A stretch of 36,478 nucleotides of DNA from Deinococcus cellulosilyticus NBRC 106333 = KACC 11606 (GCF_007990775.1 NZ_BJXB01000039.1:1-36478), one strand, 5' to 3'. Positions 22,502-28,815 are shown, numbered from the stretch's first letter. A program made the numbers and translations. The notes: generated by a model not told the origin, from the letters alone.

Positions 22502-22538
22502 AGAAAAAAGGGAGGGGCAAGAATCAGGTGCCCCTCCC
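22502..22538 (-). terminator. Intrinsic terminator
   Basis: GGGAGGGGCA / TGCCCCTCCC with a 9-nt loop, then TTTTTTCTT on the minus strand, just after the stop at 22547. Confidence 0.85.
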
Positions 22539-22546
22539 CTTGCTCT

Positions 22547-23104
22547 TCAAGTTGCAGACACGTCCGTGCTGCTTTCCTCTTTGAACACACTGGGGTACAA
22601 CCCGCTCAAAAACGTTCTTGCTTTGGCATCAAGCTGGTGCTGCAGGTCACTGCGTTGCTTGCGGCTGAGCCTGCCCAGATGGTTGTGTTCGTACTCGTAA
22701 CGGTCCACATCCATCATGTGGTGCTGCCAGATGGGCAGCCGGGCATTGCCCTCCTGGTCCAGCAGCCTCTGCACCTCCTCAGGGCTGATGGGCTCTGAAA
22801 GGTGTTGTGGTCCAAACCGTTCCACCAACTGCTGAATTCCAGCTTCGATTTTCTGCAGACGGGTCTGCCGGGCCTTGCTGCCCCGCTCCTGGGCTCCAAT
22901 GGCACCCTCCAGCAGCTCGGCAAACACTGCTGTGCTTTCTGCGTCCAGCACCCTGCTTTCCAGGTACAGTTTGACTTCCCCGTACTTCCGGTCCAACAGG
23001 TTCTCACGGCTGTCGTCATGTTCAGGCAAGAGCTTGCGAATCATGCTGGAGGTCCAGCCTCGCTCTTTCAGGTCGTGCGTGGTCAGCATGGGTTCTCTGG
23101 GCAT
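22547..23104 (-). CDS. Hypothetical protein with HTH-like N-terminus (185 aa)
   Basis: Starts MPREPMLTTHDLKERGWTSS, with GGAGGAGG six bases before the ATG. The opening LTTHDLKERGWTSSMIRKLLPEHD resembles the helix-turn-helix of excisionase/MerR-like proteins, where a short helical unit reads DNA. The rest is helical and charged, with a possible coiled coil around residues 60-100. Preceded by a zinc-ribbon gene with a 16-bp gap, so probably co-transcribed. Its target is unknown. Confidence 0.65.
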   Translation of the reverse strand: MPREPMLTTHDLKERGWTSSMIRKLLPEHDDSRENLLDRKYGEVKLYLESRVLDAESTAVFAELLEGAIGAQERGSKARQTRLQKIEAGIQQLVERFGPQHLSEPISPEEVQRLLDQEGNARLPIWQHHMMDVDRYEYEHNHLGRLSRKQRSDLQHQLDAKARTFLSGLYPSVFKEESSTDVSAT

Positions 23105-23120
23105 CGCAACCTCCTCCAGG

Positions 23121-23708
23121 TCAATGCCGGGTGTGCGGGAAACCGCCAAAGGTGATGTTCGAGCCCCGGAAGCGGTCTCTGTACTTCTCGGTGAACATGA
23201 CCACCTTGGACTGTGCAGCAACACTGGGCTTCGTGCGGAAAGCATTGTCGTAAGCCTCAGCCAGATCCGAATCCAGTTGGATGATGGGCAGGGCAGAAGC
23301 AAAGATGTCCCCCATCAGCTGGTCCAGATCCTCGCCTCTCTCATCAAAGATCTCGTACCACATCTCGCATGCAGAATTCAGTTCCACCCGGTAAAAGAAG
23401 CGCTGGGTTTCCCCGTCGTGGTGGTGCACGATGGAAAACACCGGACTCTGGAAGCTGGGGGCTGGAAGGTCATCTCCCTTTTTTTCCACCCGAATTTTCT
23501 GGCCACACTCTGGGCACACTCCCCGGTAGATGGAATACCCGCCTCCAAAGCCGGTCATGGTGAGATCCAGGGTCACATCCCTCTGGCAACCTGGGCACAG
23601 CACCTGTTTGCCGTCCTCGCCCACATGGATGGTGTCGTCCGTAAGCTCGTCTTCCAGATCGTCATCAAGGTCATCGTCCAGCCGGAGATCTTCAGGATTT
23701 TCGTTCAT
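23121..23708 (-). CDS. Zinc-ribbon protein with acidic N-terminus (195 aa)
   Basis: Starts MNENPEDLRLDDDLDDDLED, with AGGAGG six bases before the ATG. After an acidic stretch of about 35 residues come two CxxC pairs (CPGC and CPEC, about 28 residues apart), a zinc ribbon. The C-terminal 120 residues are alpha/beta (YRVELNSACEMWYEIFDERGEDLDQLMGDIFASALP). It shares a transcript with the gene at 23104. A TGGACA - 17 bp - CATAAT promoter lies upstream (23727-23755). Not recognised as a known family. Confidence 0.7.
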   Translation of the reverse strand: MNENPEDLRLDDDLDDDLEDELTDDTIHVGEDGKQVLCPGCQRDVTLDLTMTGFGGGYSIYRGVCPECGQKIRVEKKGDDLPAPSFQSPVFSIVHHHDGETQRFFYRVELNSACEMWYEIFDERGEDLDQLMGDIFASALPIIQLDSDLAEAYDNAFRTKPSVAAQSKVVMFTEKYRDRFRGSNITFGGFPHTRH

Positions 23709-23726
23709 GCTTGCCTCCTGTGTGGC

Positions 23727-23755
23727 ATTATGCATAAACAGTTTGATTCTGTCCA
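23727..23755 (-). promoter_or_regulatory. Promoter of the zinc-ribbon gene
   Basis: On the minus strand TGGACA - 17 bp - CATAAT, one mismatch from consensus in each box. No cluster 2 palindrome, so this unit is outside the shared regulon. Confidence 0.65.
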
Positions 23756-23781
23756 GAACGGTGAATTTCTATTTTAGTTTG

Positions 23782-23797
23782 CTGTAATGGGATAAAT
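23782..23797 (+). repeat. Left copy of a 16-bp inverted repeat flanking one gene
   Basis: CTGTAATGGGATAAAT here is the exact inverted complement of 24500-24515. The pair encloses the single gene 23813-24493. Confidence 0.85.
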
Positions 23798-23812
23798 TGA
23801 TAGAATCAAAGC

Positions 23813-24493
23813 ATGCCTGAGAATCCCTACGATGACCTCTTTGGTTTCCAGCAGGCCCTGCGATACCATGCGGTGTGGCAGCACCCTCTGGACACGGCTG
23901 GAGCTTCCGGGGTGCATCACCCTCTGCCACGCTTTGTGGCGGTGGTCAAAGACGTGGCAGAGTTCCAGCGGCTGCGGCGTCGGGCCAGGGCCATCAAGAA
24001 GGACCTGGAGGAGCTGGGAAAAATCACCCGCTGGGTGCCATCTTTTTTTGCTGAACAGTGGGTGTATGCCACGGTTAGCGAAAGCCCGGCGTACACCGCA
24101 AGGCGCATCACCAGCACAGGGCAACTGCCTTTGCGCCTGGTGGCCACTGGAGACGTGAAGCAAGAATACCAGCAGTTGCAGGAGGAATGGAAGGCGATCA
24201 CTCAGGCTTTTCCTTTCTTGCAAGGTGAAGTCACGCAAGTGCCTGAGGAGGAAAAGATCCTTCTCCGGCTGGATTTCAGCACCTCCATGCCCGTCACAGC
24301 ACGGCAGGACACTGGAAGCCGCTACCACCTGTACGCCCGGACGGTGCAGGGGAAACCCCGCAACCATGTGCGGGTGGGGGCCGTGGTGGTGCAGGGCCTG
24401 CAGCATGGGGTCAGGGAAGCTGCTGCCAGAAAACGGCGCTCTGATGCCAAAAAAGACCTCTTCAGGTTTGGAGGGTGGGGATTTTACCCCTGA
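23813..24493 (+). CDS. Hypothetical protein (226 aa), leaderless
   Basis: Starts MPENPYDDLFGFQQALRYHA. TAGAAT ends six bases before the ATG and there is no SD, a leaderless arrangement. The protein is soluble and basic towards the C-terminus (VREAAARKRRSDAKKDLFRFGGWGFYP), with long helices around residues 50-70 (AEFQRLRRRARAIKKDLEEL). I do not recognise it. It is the only plus-strand gene between cluster 2 blocks and is tightly bracketed by 16-bp inverted repeats, as a small mobile cassette would be. Confidence 0.7.
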   Translation: MPENPYDDLFGFQQALRYHAVWQHPLDTAGASGVHHPLPRFVAVVKDVAEFQRLRRRARAIKKDLEELGKITRWVPSFFAEQWVYATVSESPAYTARRITSTGQLPLRLVATGDVKQEYQQLQEEWKAITQAFPFLQGEVTQVPEEEKILLRLDFSTSMPVTARQDTGSRYHLYARTVQGKPRNHVRVGAVVVQGLQHGVREAAARKRRSDAKKDLFRFGGWGFYP

Positions 24494-24499
24494 AACTGC

Positions 24500-24515
24500 A
24501 TTTATCCCATTACAG
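24500..24515 (-). repeat. Right copy of the 16-bp inverted repeat
   Basis: ATTTATCCCATTACAG, exact inverted complement of 23782-23797, beginning seven bases after the stop codon of the enclosed gene. GATAGAA follows it here and also lies just inside the left copy. Confidence 0.85.
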
Positions 24516-24571
24516 GATAGAAAAGACAAAAATTACCCTTCCAGAAGGCATTTTCATAACGCACAAATGGG

Positions 24572-24632
24572 AAAAGCCCGATTGCTCGGGCTGGGAAATC
24601 AAACTCAAACGGCAATGCGGGGATTTCCCAGC
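24572..24632 (-). terminator. Terminator with a competing hairpin
   Basis: AGCCCGA / TCGGGCT (24575-24592), followed on the minus strand by TTTTCCC, ends the parA operon. A second 11-bp stem, GCTGGGAAATC / GATTTCCCAGC (24590-24632), uses three of the same bases and forms first in the transcript, so the two structures may exclude one another. Confidence 0.65.
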
Positions 24633-24641
24633 CGCCAGAAA

Positions 24642-25115
24642 TCAGCTTTCTGTTTCCACATCGGGATTCTGGGCATAGTAGGCACTCAGGGCCTCTTCCA
24701 GGATCTTCCAGGGTGGGGTGCCCTGGTTCTGGTCAAAGTAGGATTCCACATCCCGATAGAAGCGGCTCAGAACAGGGGATTTCATGCGCAGAATGGATTC
24801 AGCGCAGTCTTCCAGCACCCGGCTCATGGGCAGATCCCGCTCATCCCCCTGTTTCTTCACCAGTTTTTTGGTGCTGGGGCTGAGGTAGATGGTCTGTCGG
24901 GTTTCCGGAGAGGCGGTCACCCGGCTCCTGGGTTTGGGTCCAGGTTTGCCCCTGGACTTCTCCTGTTGAACTTTGCTCGTGCGGTTTTTGAGCACCGACT
25001 GGTTTTTGGCGAGTTTGCTGGAGGGCTGAGGGGCATTCTGGGTTTCAGATTGCCCCTCGGCATTTTCAGGCAAAGGGTCTTTTCTGGGGTTGCGAAGGGG
25101 TTTGAGGGGTTTCAC
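24642..25115 (-). CDS. Partition partner protein (ParB-like, probable ribbon-helix-helix)
   Basis: A 157-aa protein overlapping the end of parA by 4 bp (ATGA), so translated with it. Residues 1-70 are disordered-looking, basic and Pro/Ser/Gln-rich (RTSKVQQEKSRGKPGPKPRSR). Then RQTIYLSPSTKKLVKKQGDERDLPMSRVLEDCAESIL fits a strand-helix-helix DNA-binding domain as in small centromere-binding proteins of ParF/ParG-like systems. A helical C-terminus follows. Inferred role: binds the plasmid centromere and stimulates ParA. No ParB-Spo0J domain is seen, so the class is set by size and partner. Confidence 0.7.
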   Translation of the reverse strand: MKPLKPLRNPRKDPLPENAEGQSETQNAPQPSSKLAKNQSVLKNRTSKVQQEKSRGKPGPKPRSRVTASPETRQTIYLSPSTKKLVKKQGDERDLPMSRVLEDCAESILRMKSPVLSRFYRDVESYFDQNQGTPPWKILEEALSAYYAQNPDVETES

Positions 25116-25684
25116 TGAAGCACCTGCAGTCGGGTCAAGACCTCTTTGTGTTCTTTGAGGCGTTTGGGGGATTGCTGGAAACTGTCGCTGATCACGGCGT
25201 TGCTCGGCACAACTCCAAGCACGGGAATTTCAGCCTCTTCCAGGGCCCGGATGGCCGCCTGGGTGGTTTCGCTTTTGGCTCCGGGCACCCGGGCCAGCAA
25301 CACCCCGTAAGTGCCTTCAAATCCAGATGCCTCCAGGCTGTCCAGGGTGGGCACCAGGCGGTCCAGTTCCAGGGCGTTGGCTCCAGCAACCACAATCACA
25401 TGTGTGGCTTTCCTGGCCGCTTCACCCACCGCTTTGCTGCTGTTGGGCTGGGTGTCGATGATCAGGTACTGGTGGGCTTCTGCGCGGCGACGTTCGACGG
25501 GCTTGTACACCGGGAAAGCCAGTTCTGCCCCATCTGCCCACTGGATGGCGCTCGCTTCAGGGTCGGTGTCGAGCACGGCCACATCATGACCGGCTTTGGC
25601 GAGGGTCTGGGCGAGGTGCAAGGCCGTGGTGGTTTTGCCACTTCCGCCTTTGCGGGAAACAACAGCAATCACAACTTTTTCCAT
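25112..25684 (-). CDS. parA: ParA-type partition ATPase
   Basis: A 190-aa Walker-type ATPase that moves plasmid copies apart over the nucleoid. The deviant Walker A motif KGGSGKTT is at residues 12-19, with the early signature lysine; a second conserved stretch is VLDTDPEAS (about 38-46), then Walker B-like YLIIDTQPNS. Small size without an N-terminal DNA-binding domain places it with type Ib (ParF-like) proteins. Its leader has the cluster 2 palindrome in the promoter region but a loop of the cluster 1 type (ATGCGGACACG), with CAAGGAG as SD. Confidence 0.92.
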   Translation of the reverse strand: MEKVVIAVVSRKGGSGKTTTALHLAQTLAKAGHDVAVLDTDPEASAIQWADGAELAFPVYKPVERRRAEAHQYLIIDTQPNSSKAVGEAARKATHVIVVAGANALELDRLVPTLDSLEASGFEGTYGVLLARVPGAKSETTQAAIRALEEAEIPVLGVVPSNAVISDSFQQSPKRLKEHKEVLTRLQVLQ

Positions 25685-25701
25685 GACTGGCTCCTTGGGG
25701 T

Positions 25702-25803
25702 CCTGGTCGTGTCCGCATACCAGGGTGTGTTCAGTGAATCATGTCCAATATAGCAGCCAAATGCCATATTTAACATTATAGCATTTAAATGCTTCGACGG
25801 TTC
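25702..25803 (-). promoter_or_regulatory. parA promoter region and mixed-type leader
   Basis: TATAAT (25775-25780) with AGCATTTAAATGCT, a perfect 14-bp palindrome, in the spacer; the -35 is weak. A second, worn copy lies downstream (TATATT at 25747-25752). The leader stem CCTGGT / ACCAGG holds TGCGGACAC in its loop, complementary over 9 nt to the candidate antisense RNA at 12656. Confidence 0.7.
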
Positions 25804-25842
25804 AGAAAAATCTTGTTTGAATCGTCAAATCTTGACCATACA

Positions 25843-26109
25843 TCACTGGTGTTTCTGTCCATCCCGCTCAAGAACTTTGATGGTGGTGTGGTAACCGTCC
25901 TGGTCTGTGCACACTTCCAGCACCAACCTTCTGGCCCCACTCTGCCGGGCCTGGTTCCACAGGCGTCCCAGATCCTCGGCGTGCATTCCACCATACGAAA
26001 CCCCTGCCTGTACGGTTTGCTGGGCATGAATGGTCTGCTGGGCCATCTGTTCAGCGTCTTTCTGGCTGTGCCCACTGGCCACCAGCATTCTGATGATTTC
26101 TTCGCGCAT
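25843..26109 (-). CDS. Hypothetical protein (88 aa)
   Basis: The chosen start MREEIIRMLVASGHSQKDAE has AGGGAG six bases upstream; an ATG two codons earlier or a GTG at about 26198 in the same frame are alternatives, since the frame stays coding-like upstream. The N-terminal half is helical with a Gln-rich helix (AEQMAQQTIHAQQTVQAG); the C-terminal half looks like a strand-rich domain (RRLVLEVCTDQDGYHTTIKVLERDG). No promoter of its own is clear. The predicted antisense RNA at 26145 is transcribed away from its start. Confidence 0.6.
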   Translation of the reverse strand: MREEIIRMLVASGHSQKDAEQMAQQTIHAQQTVQAGVSYGGMHAEDLGRLWNQARQSGARRLVLEVCTDQDGYHTTIKVLERDGQKHQ

Positions 26110-26144
26110 GCTCATCTCCCTTGTGCTTCTGATATAATCCCTGT

Positions 26145-26226
26145 GCTCCTGGTGGAGCACGATCCCGTTGGCTGTCCCAAACTTGCTGATGGGGTCCACC
26201 CCTGAACCTCGGTTCGGGGGTGTTTT
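26145..26226 (+). ncRNA. Candidate antisense RNA of cluster 2 (about 80 nt)
   Basis: Seen: an extended -10 TGATATAAT (26130-26138) and, 60-90 bp on, a 12-bp terminator stem (CACCCCTGAACC / GGTTCGGGGGTG, one wobble) with TTTTATT. The predicted RNA opens with GCTCCTGGTGG, complementary to the CCACCAGGAGC SD block of cluster 2 leaders (full match for genes at 19910, 26440, 26692 and 29617, 8-10 nt for others). Then ATCCCGTTGGC / GCTGATGGGGT closes a loop TGTCCCAAACTT whose UGUCCC pairs with the GGGACA leader loops. Inferred: a trans-acting antisense repressor for many cluster 2 genes, paralogous to the RNA at 12656 (shared TGTCCnnAACTTGCTG). Alternative: a decayed minus-strand leader. Confidence 0.6.
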
Positions 26227-26440
26227 ATTGGTAGAGAAACCCCTGAGGGGGCTGGTGGGGCCTGCAGCGGATCTCGGCAACCGGGGTGCTGCGGCCACCG
26301 TGACGGCCCCGTGTGTAGCGGTAGTTCACCTGTCCATGCTGCCCGTAAGTGACGGTGGGTTTGGCTAAGAGGAGGTTCACCACGGTGTAGACCTCCTCCA
26401 TGGAGGCGCTGCGCTTGGAGGTTTTCTGCTGAATTTTCAT
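26225..26440 (-). CDS. Cluster 2 hypothetical protein (71 aa)
   Basis: Starts MKIQQKTSKRSASMEEVYTV with CCACCAGGAGC in SD position. Small and very basic at both ends (RYTRGRHGGRSTPVAEIRCRPH), with one likely helix in the middle (MEEVYTVVNLLLAKP); nucleic-acid binding is possible from charge only. It is the second gene of a unit with 26692, and has its own GGGACA leader hairpin although no promoter lies in the 60-bp gap. Its last codon overlaps the T run of the RNA terminator on the other strand. Confidence 0.65.
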   Translation of the reverse strand: MKIQQKTSKRSASMEEVYTVVNLLLAKPTVTYGQHGQVNYRYTRGRHGGRSTPVAEIRCRPHQPPQGFLYQ

Positions 26441-26460
26441 GTCTCGCTCCTGGTGGGGTC

Positions 26461-26489
26461 CTGCAGGAGACTGTCCCGGCCTCCTGCAG
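26461..26489 (-). promoter_or_regulatory. Leader hairpin without a promoter (gene 26440)
   Basis: Perfect 9-bp stem CTGCAGGAG / CTCCTGCAG with CGGGACA inside an 11-nt loop, in the gap between two genes of one unit. No -35/-10 or palindrome is present, so the hairpin is tied to the translation start, not to the promoter. Confidence 0.85.
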
Positions 26490-26500
26490 GTCTGGAAGGT

Positions 26501-26692
26501 TCAGATCACTTTGAGGGTGTCGGCCCTGGTGCTGGCTTTGGCGCAATGGGTGCTGCAATAATCGGCTCCGCTCGACTGGTCCTGGTACACGGCATCTCCG
26601 GTGTACAGAGGAACCCCGCAGTACTGGCAAGAGGTTTCTTCGACGTTGCGGCAGATCTCCCAGCGCTCCAGTTTCACGACTTTGTTTGGCAT
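26501..26692 (-). CDS. Cluster 2 zinc-binding-like protein (63 aa)
   Basis: Starts MPNKVVKLERWEICRNVEET with CCACCAGGAGC leader. CQYCG and, about 20 residues later, YCSTHC give two metal-binding pairs (CxxC and CxxxC or CxxH), the pattern of a small treble-clef or HNH-lacking zinc finger. First gene of a two-gene unit with 26440. Target unknown. Confidence 0.7.
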   Translation of the reverse strand: MPNKVVKLERWEICRNVEETSCQYCGVPLYTGDAVYQDQSSGADYCSTHCAKASTRADTLKVI

Positions 26693-26716
26693 TGCTCTGC
26701 TCCTGGTGGTGGATTT

Positions 26717-26778
26717 GTCAGGGAGTGTCCCGCTCCCCGACTGAGTTTATTATAGCATTTAAATGTTAAATTAGTCAA
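26717..26778 (-). promoter_or_regulatory. Cluster 2 promoter and leader hairpin (gene 26692)
   Basis: TTGACT (26773-26778) - 18 bp - TATAAT (26749-26754), spacer with AACATTTAAATGCT. Leader stem GTCGGGGAG / CTCCCTGAC (9 bp with one G-U), loop CGGGACA, then CCACCAGGAGC. Confidence 0.85.
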
Positions 26779-26835
26779 TGGTTTTAGCGTGCCACAAGTC
26801 TTTTTTTCTTTTGCGGATTTCTCCAGATTGGAGAG

Positions 26836-26863
26836 AGGGCAAGCCCCTACTTGAGCTTGCCCT
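26836..26863 (-). terminator. Hairpin after gene 26869
   Basis: AGGGCAAGC / GCTTGCCCT with a 10-nt loop, 5 bp beyond the stop at 26869. There is no T run on the minus strand, so termination strength is unclear. Confidence 0.5.
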
Positions 26864-26868
26864 TTAAT

Positions 26869-27507
26869 TCAACTTGCCATCAACACATCACTGCCTGGCA
26901 CCAGAAAGAGCGGAAGTGTATCAATGCTGTGGATGCCGTCCAAGAAGTAACCCAGGTCCCATGCAGGGTATTTGCTGCGGTACCCTCCACCCTTGCCCTT
27001 GATGCGCTCAAAGGTCTCACTCTTGAGCTGCACCCACCCTTCATACACAGCAAAAGGGCTGCTGAGGTGCAGGGCCTGCTGGCGGCCCTCCAGAAACACC
27101 AGCAGCTGCGGCTCCCCATGCCCATTGCGGAACACCCTGGACAGCCGCCCTGTGTGGGTGAGTGCCCAGAACTGACCGGACACCACAAAGGTGTAATACT
27201 GCCCTGGCTTCAGGGCCTGAATAATTTCAGTGAGGTCCTGGGGGCAGTTCCAGGGTCGCTTCTCAAGGGTTCGGGGGCCTTGTGGGTACACCGGGGGAAA
27301 CTGAACCGGATCTTTTTTGACGGTGTAGGTGGGTTCGTCGCTTGGGCCAACCCGCACCACCTCATGCACACGGGGCTTCATCTCCGGGTCTTTTTTGGCA
27401 AGTTGCTGGGCGTGCTTGAGGGTCCGGGCGTGGGCGGTGCCCAGCACGATCCCTGCTTTGTCTTTGATTTCATAAACGCAAAGCTCAAAGGTTCTGGTGC
27501 TGTTCAT
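26869..27507 (-). CDS. Cluster 2 hypothetical protein (212 aa)
   Basis: Starts MNSTRTFELCVYEIKDKAGI with CACCAGGAGCAG leader. The first 60 residues look like a small alpha/beta domain (LGTAHARTLKHAQQLAKKDPEMKPRVHEVVRVG); the C-terminal part is rich in aromatic residues and strands (YYTFVVSGQFWALTHTGRLSRVFRNGHGEPQLLVFLEG). No signal peptide or membrane helix. Largest cluster 2 gene apart from PrimPol. Not recognised. Confidence 0.75.
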   Translation of the reverse strand: MNSTRTFELCVYEIKDKAGIVLGTAHARTLKHAQQLAKKDPEMKPRVHEVVRVGPSDEPTYTVKKDPVQFPPVYPQGPRTLEKRPWNCPQDLTEIIQALKPGQYYTFVVSGQFWALTHTGRLSRVFRNGHGEPQLLVFLEGRQQALHLSSPFAVYEGWVQLKSETFERIKGKGGGYRSKYPAWDLGYFLDGIHSIDTLPLFLVPGSDVLMAS

Positions 27508-27531
27508 TTTTCTGCTCCTGGTGAAAGAATT

Positions 27532-27591
27532 TCCGAAAAGTGTCCCGCTCCTCGGATGATTTATTTTAGCATTTAAATGTTATATTATCAA
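27532..27591 (-). promoter_or_regulatory. Cluster 2 promoter and leader hairpin (gene 27507)
   Basis: TTGATA (27586-27591) - 17 bp - TAAAAT (27563-27568), spacer with AACATTTAAATGCT. Leader stem TCCGAGGAG / CTTTTCGGA keeps nine pairs through two G-U pairs; loop CGGGACA; then CACCAGGAGC. Confidence 0.85.
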
Positions 27592-27612
27592 GCACCATTG
27601 GAGGTCCAGCAA

Positions 27613-27632
27613 AGAAAAAACCCCTTTCGGGG
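27613..27632 (-). terminator. Intrinsic terminator
   Basis: CCCC / GGGG with a 4-nt loop and TTTTTTCTTT on the minus strand, abutting the stop at 27633. Confidence 0.75.
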
Positions 27633-27926
27633 TCAAAGGTTCTGGTGCTCAGCATTTGCCGAGGCTTCATTCAGCAGTTCTCCCAGGCTTTCCCAGGGGT
27701 CACGCCGCTCCAGATCCACCCCCCATTGTTCCCGCAACTCCACCAGACAGGCCGTTTCTGGATCTGAATCGTGCTCGTCGCACACTTCAACCTGGGCATA
27801 CAGGTCCATCAGTCGGCCATCTGGCAGCCGAATGACCTCCACCAACCCAAAGGCATTTCGCACAACCACAGCCCCATCCGGCACACTCACGTTGTAAACC
27901 ATCATCATCAGCACGTCTTTTGGCAT
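27633..27926 (-). CDS. Cluster 2 hypothetical protein (97 aa)
   Basis: Starts MPKDVLMMMVYNVSVPDGAV with GCCAGGAGC leader. The first half is strand-rich (VVVRNAFGLVEVIRLPDGRLMDLYAQVEVCDEHD), the second acidic and helical (ELREQWGVDLERRDPWESLGELLNEASANAE). No recognised motif. Complete single-gene unit. Confidence 0.7.
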   Translation of the reverse strand: MPKDVLMMMVYNVSVPDGAVVVRNAFGLVEVIRLPDGRLMDLYAQVEVCDEHDSDPETACLVELREQWGVDLERRDPWESLGELLNEASANAEHQNL

Positions 27927-27949
27927 TATTCAGCTCCTGGCAAGGGTTT

Positions 27950-28010
27950 TGAGGAAAGTGTCCCGCCCTCCTCATGCACATATTATAACATTTAAATGCT
28001 ATAACATCAA
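27950..28010 (-). promoter_or_regulatory. Cluster 2 promoter and leader hairpin (gene 27926)
   Basis: TTGATG (28005-28010) - 17 bp - TATAAT (27982-27987), spacer with AGCATTTAAATGTT. Leader stem TGAGGAGGG / CTTTCCTCA, nine pairs with two G-U; loop CGGGACA; then CCAGGAGC. Confidence 0.85.
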
Positions 28011-28030
28011 ACATTTTCACTGTCCCAAAA

Positions 28031-28053
28031 AGAAAAAACCCGCATCTCTGCGG
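28031..28053 (-). terminator. Intrinsic terminator
   Basis: CCGCA / TGCGG with a 4-nt loop then GTTTTTTCTTTTT on the minus strand; ends the four-gene J-domain unit. Confidence 0.8.
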
Positions 28054-28070
28054 ATTCTTGGCTTCAAAAA

Positions 28071-28322
28071 TCATCGGTTGCGGCTGAACACACCATGCCT
28101 GTCGGCCTTGTGCAATCCCCACCAGTAACCAGCAACCCCGGCCACCAGGGCGGACACCCACACCCCACCCGGAACAGATTGGAGCGCTCCCAGCGTTCCA
28201 GCAGACACCGCTCCAAAAAAAGCAGCGTAGAGAACCACCAGCGACCAGAAAATACAGAGTGCGGCTGCTGCGGCCATCCCATGCACAGCACCCTCATGGC
28301 TGTCCTGAAACACGTTTCCCAT
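28071..28322 (-). CDS. Two-helix membrane protein (83 aa)
   Basis: Starts MGNVFQDSHEGAVHGMAAAA; GAGGTG lies just upstream, ten bases after the stop of the gene before it. An ATG 30 bp earlier, overlapping that gene, lacks an SD. Two hydrophobic segments, about residues 16-41 (MAAAAALCIFWSLVVLYAAFF) and 54-72 (VWVSALVAGVAGYWWGL), with a basic tail inside. Last gene of the unit 29617-28071. Function unknown. Confidence 0.65.
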   Translation of the reverse strand: MGNVFQDSHEGAVHGMAAAAALCIFWSLVVLYAAFFGAVSAGTLGALQSVPGGVWVSALVAGVAGYWWGLHKADRHGVFSRNR

Positions 28323-28332
28323 TTGCACCTCG

Positions 28333-28800
28333 TCAGCTTTTTTCAAAATCATACAACGGCTTGGCGCTGGTCCTGGCCGGGTCCACATAGCCTCGCCAGA
28401 TGGTGAGTCCCTGCCCCCGAAAGGCATGGTAATACTTCCGCTCGGGCTTCCGGCACCTGCGCCTGACCACCTCAAAGGTGATGCGTTCGCAGCCTTCACA
28501 GTAACCAGTGATCTGCTGGATGACGCACTGGTGAATCCGCTCGTGCCTGTCTTCTTCCTGGCCACTGTAAAGCATCAGGGTGATGGGCTCCCCGAGCGGA
28601 ATCCGGGCTCTCAGGCCATCGAGGATCGGGGTGGTTTTATAGTTGTAATCTTCGGTGATGTACCGCACGCCGTATTCAATGCTGCGCCCCAGGTCCCTCA
28701 TTTCATGCTTCAGAGTGGGGCTGTCGAGTTCCAATAGGCTGTACAGCTGGCACAAATCCCGTTTCAAGTTCATCAGTTTTTGCTCTCGGGTTTCAATCAC
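28333..28800 (-). CDS. Hypothetical protein with cysteines (155 aa)
   Basis: GTG start, chosen because GGGGAGG lies seven bases upstream; ATG 28773 is the alternative. N-terminal helices (REQKLMNLKRDLCQLYSLLE) are followed by a basic region with CEGCERITFEVVRRRCRKPERKYYHAF, a possible single zinc site. No known domain. Third gene of the J-domain unit; a 26-bp perfect palindrome lies directly upstream. Confidence 0.6.
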   Translation of the reverse strand: MIETREQKLMNLKRDLCQLYSLLELDSPTLKHEMRDLGRSIEYGVRYITEDYNYKTTPILDGLRARIPLGEPITLMLYSGQEEDRHERIHQCVIQQITGYCEGCERITFEVVRRRCRKPERKYYHAFRGQGLTIWRGYVDPARTSAKPLYDFEKS

Positions 28801-28815
28801 TCGGCTTCCTCCCCT

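Noticed and set aside
26110..26198. GTG start extending the gene at 25843 by about 30 codons
   Set aside because: The frame is coding-like, but the SD is poor and the segment overlaps the candidate antisense RNA. Kept as an alternative rather than the call.
26112..26630. Open frame of 172 codons on the minus strand
   Set aside because: It cuts across two genes that have SDs and conserved leaders, and has Arg/Pro/His-rich shadow composition.
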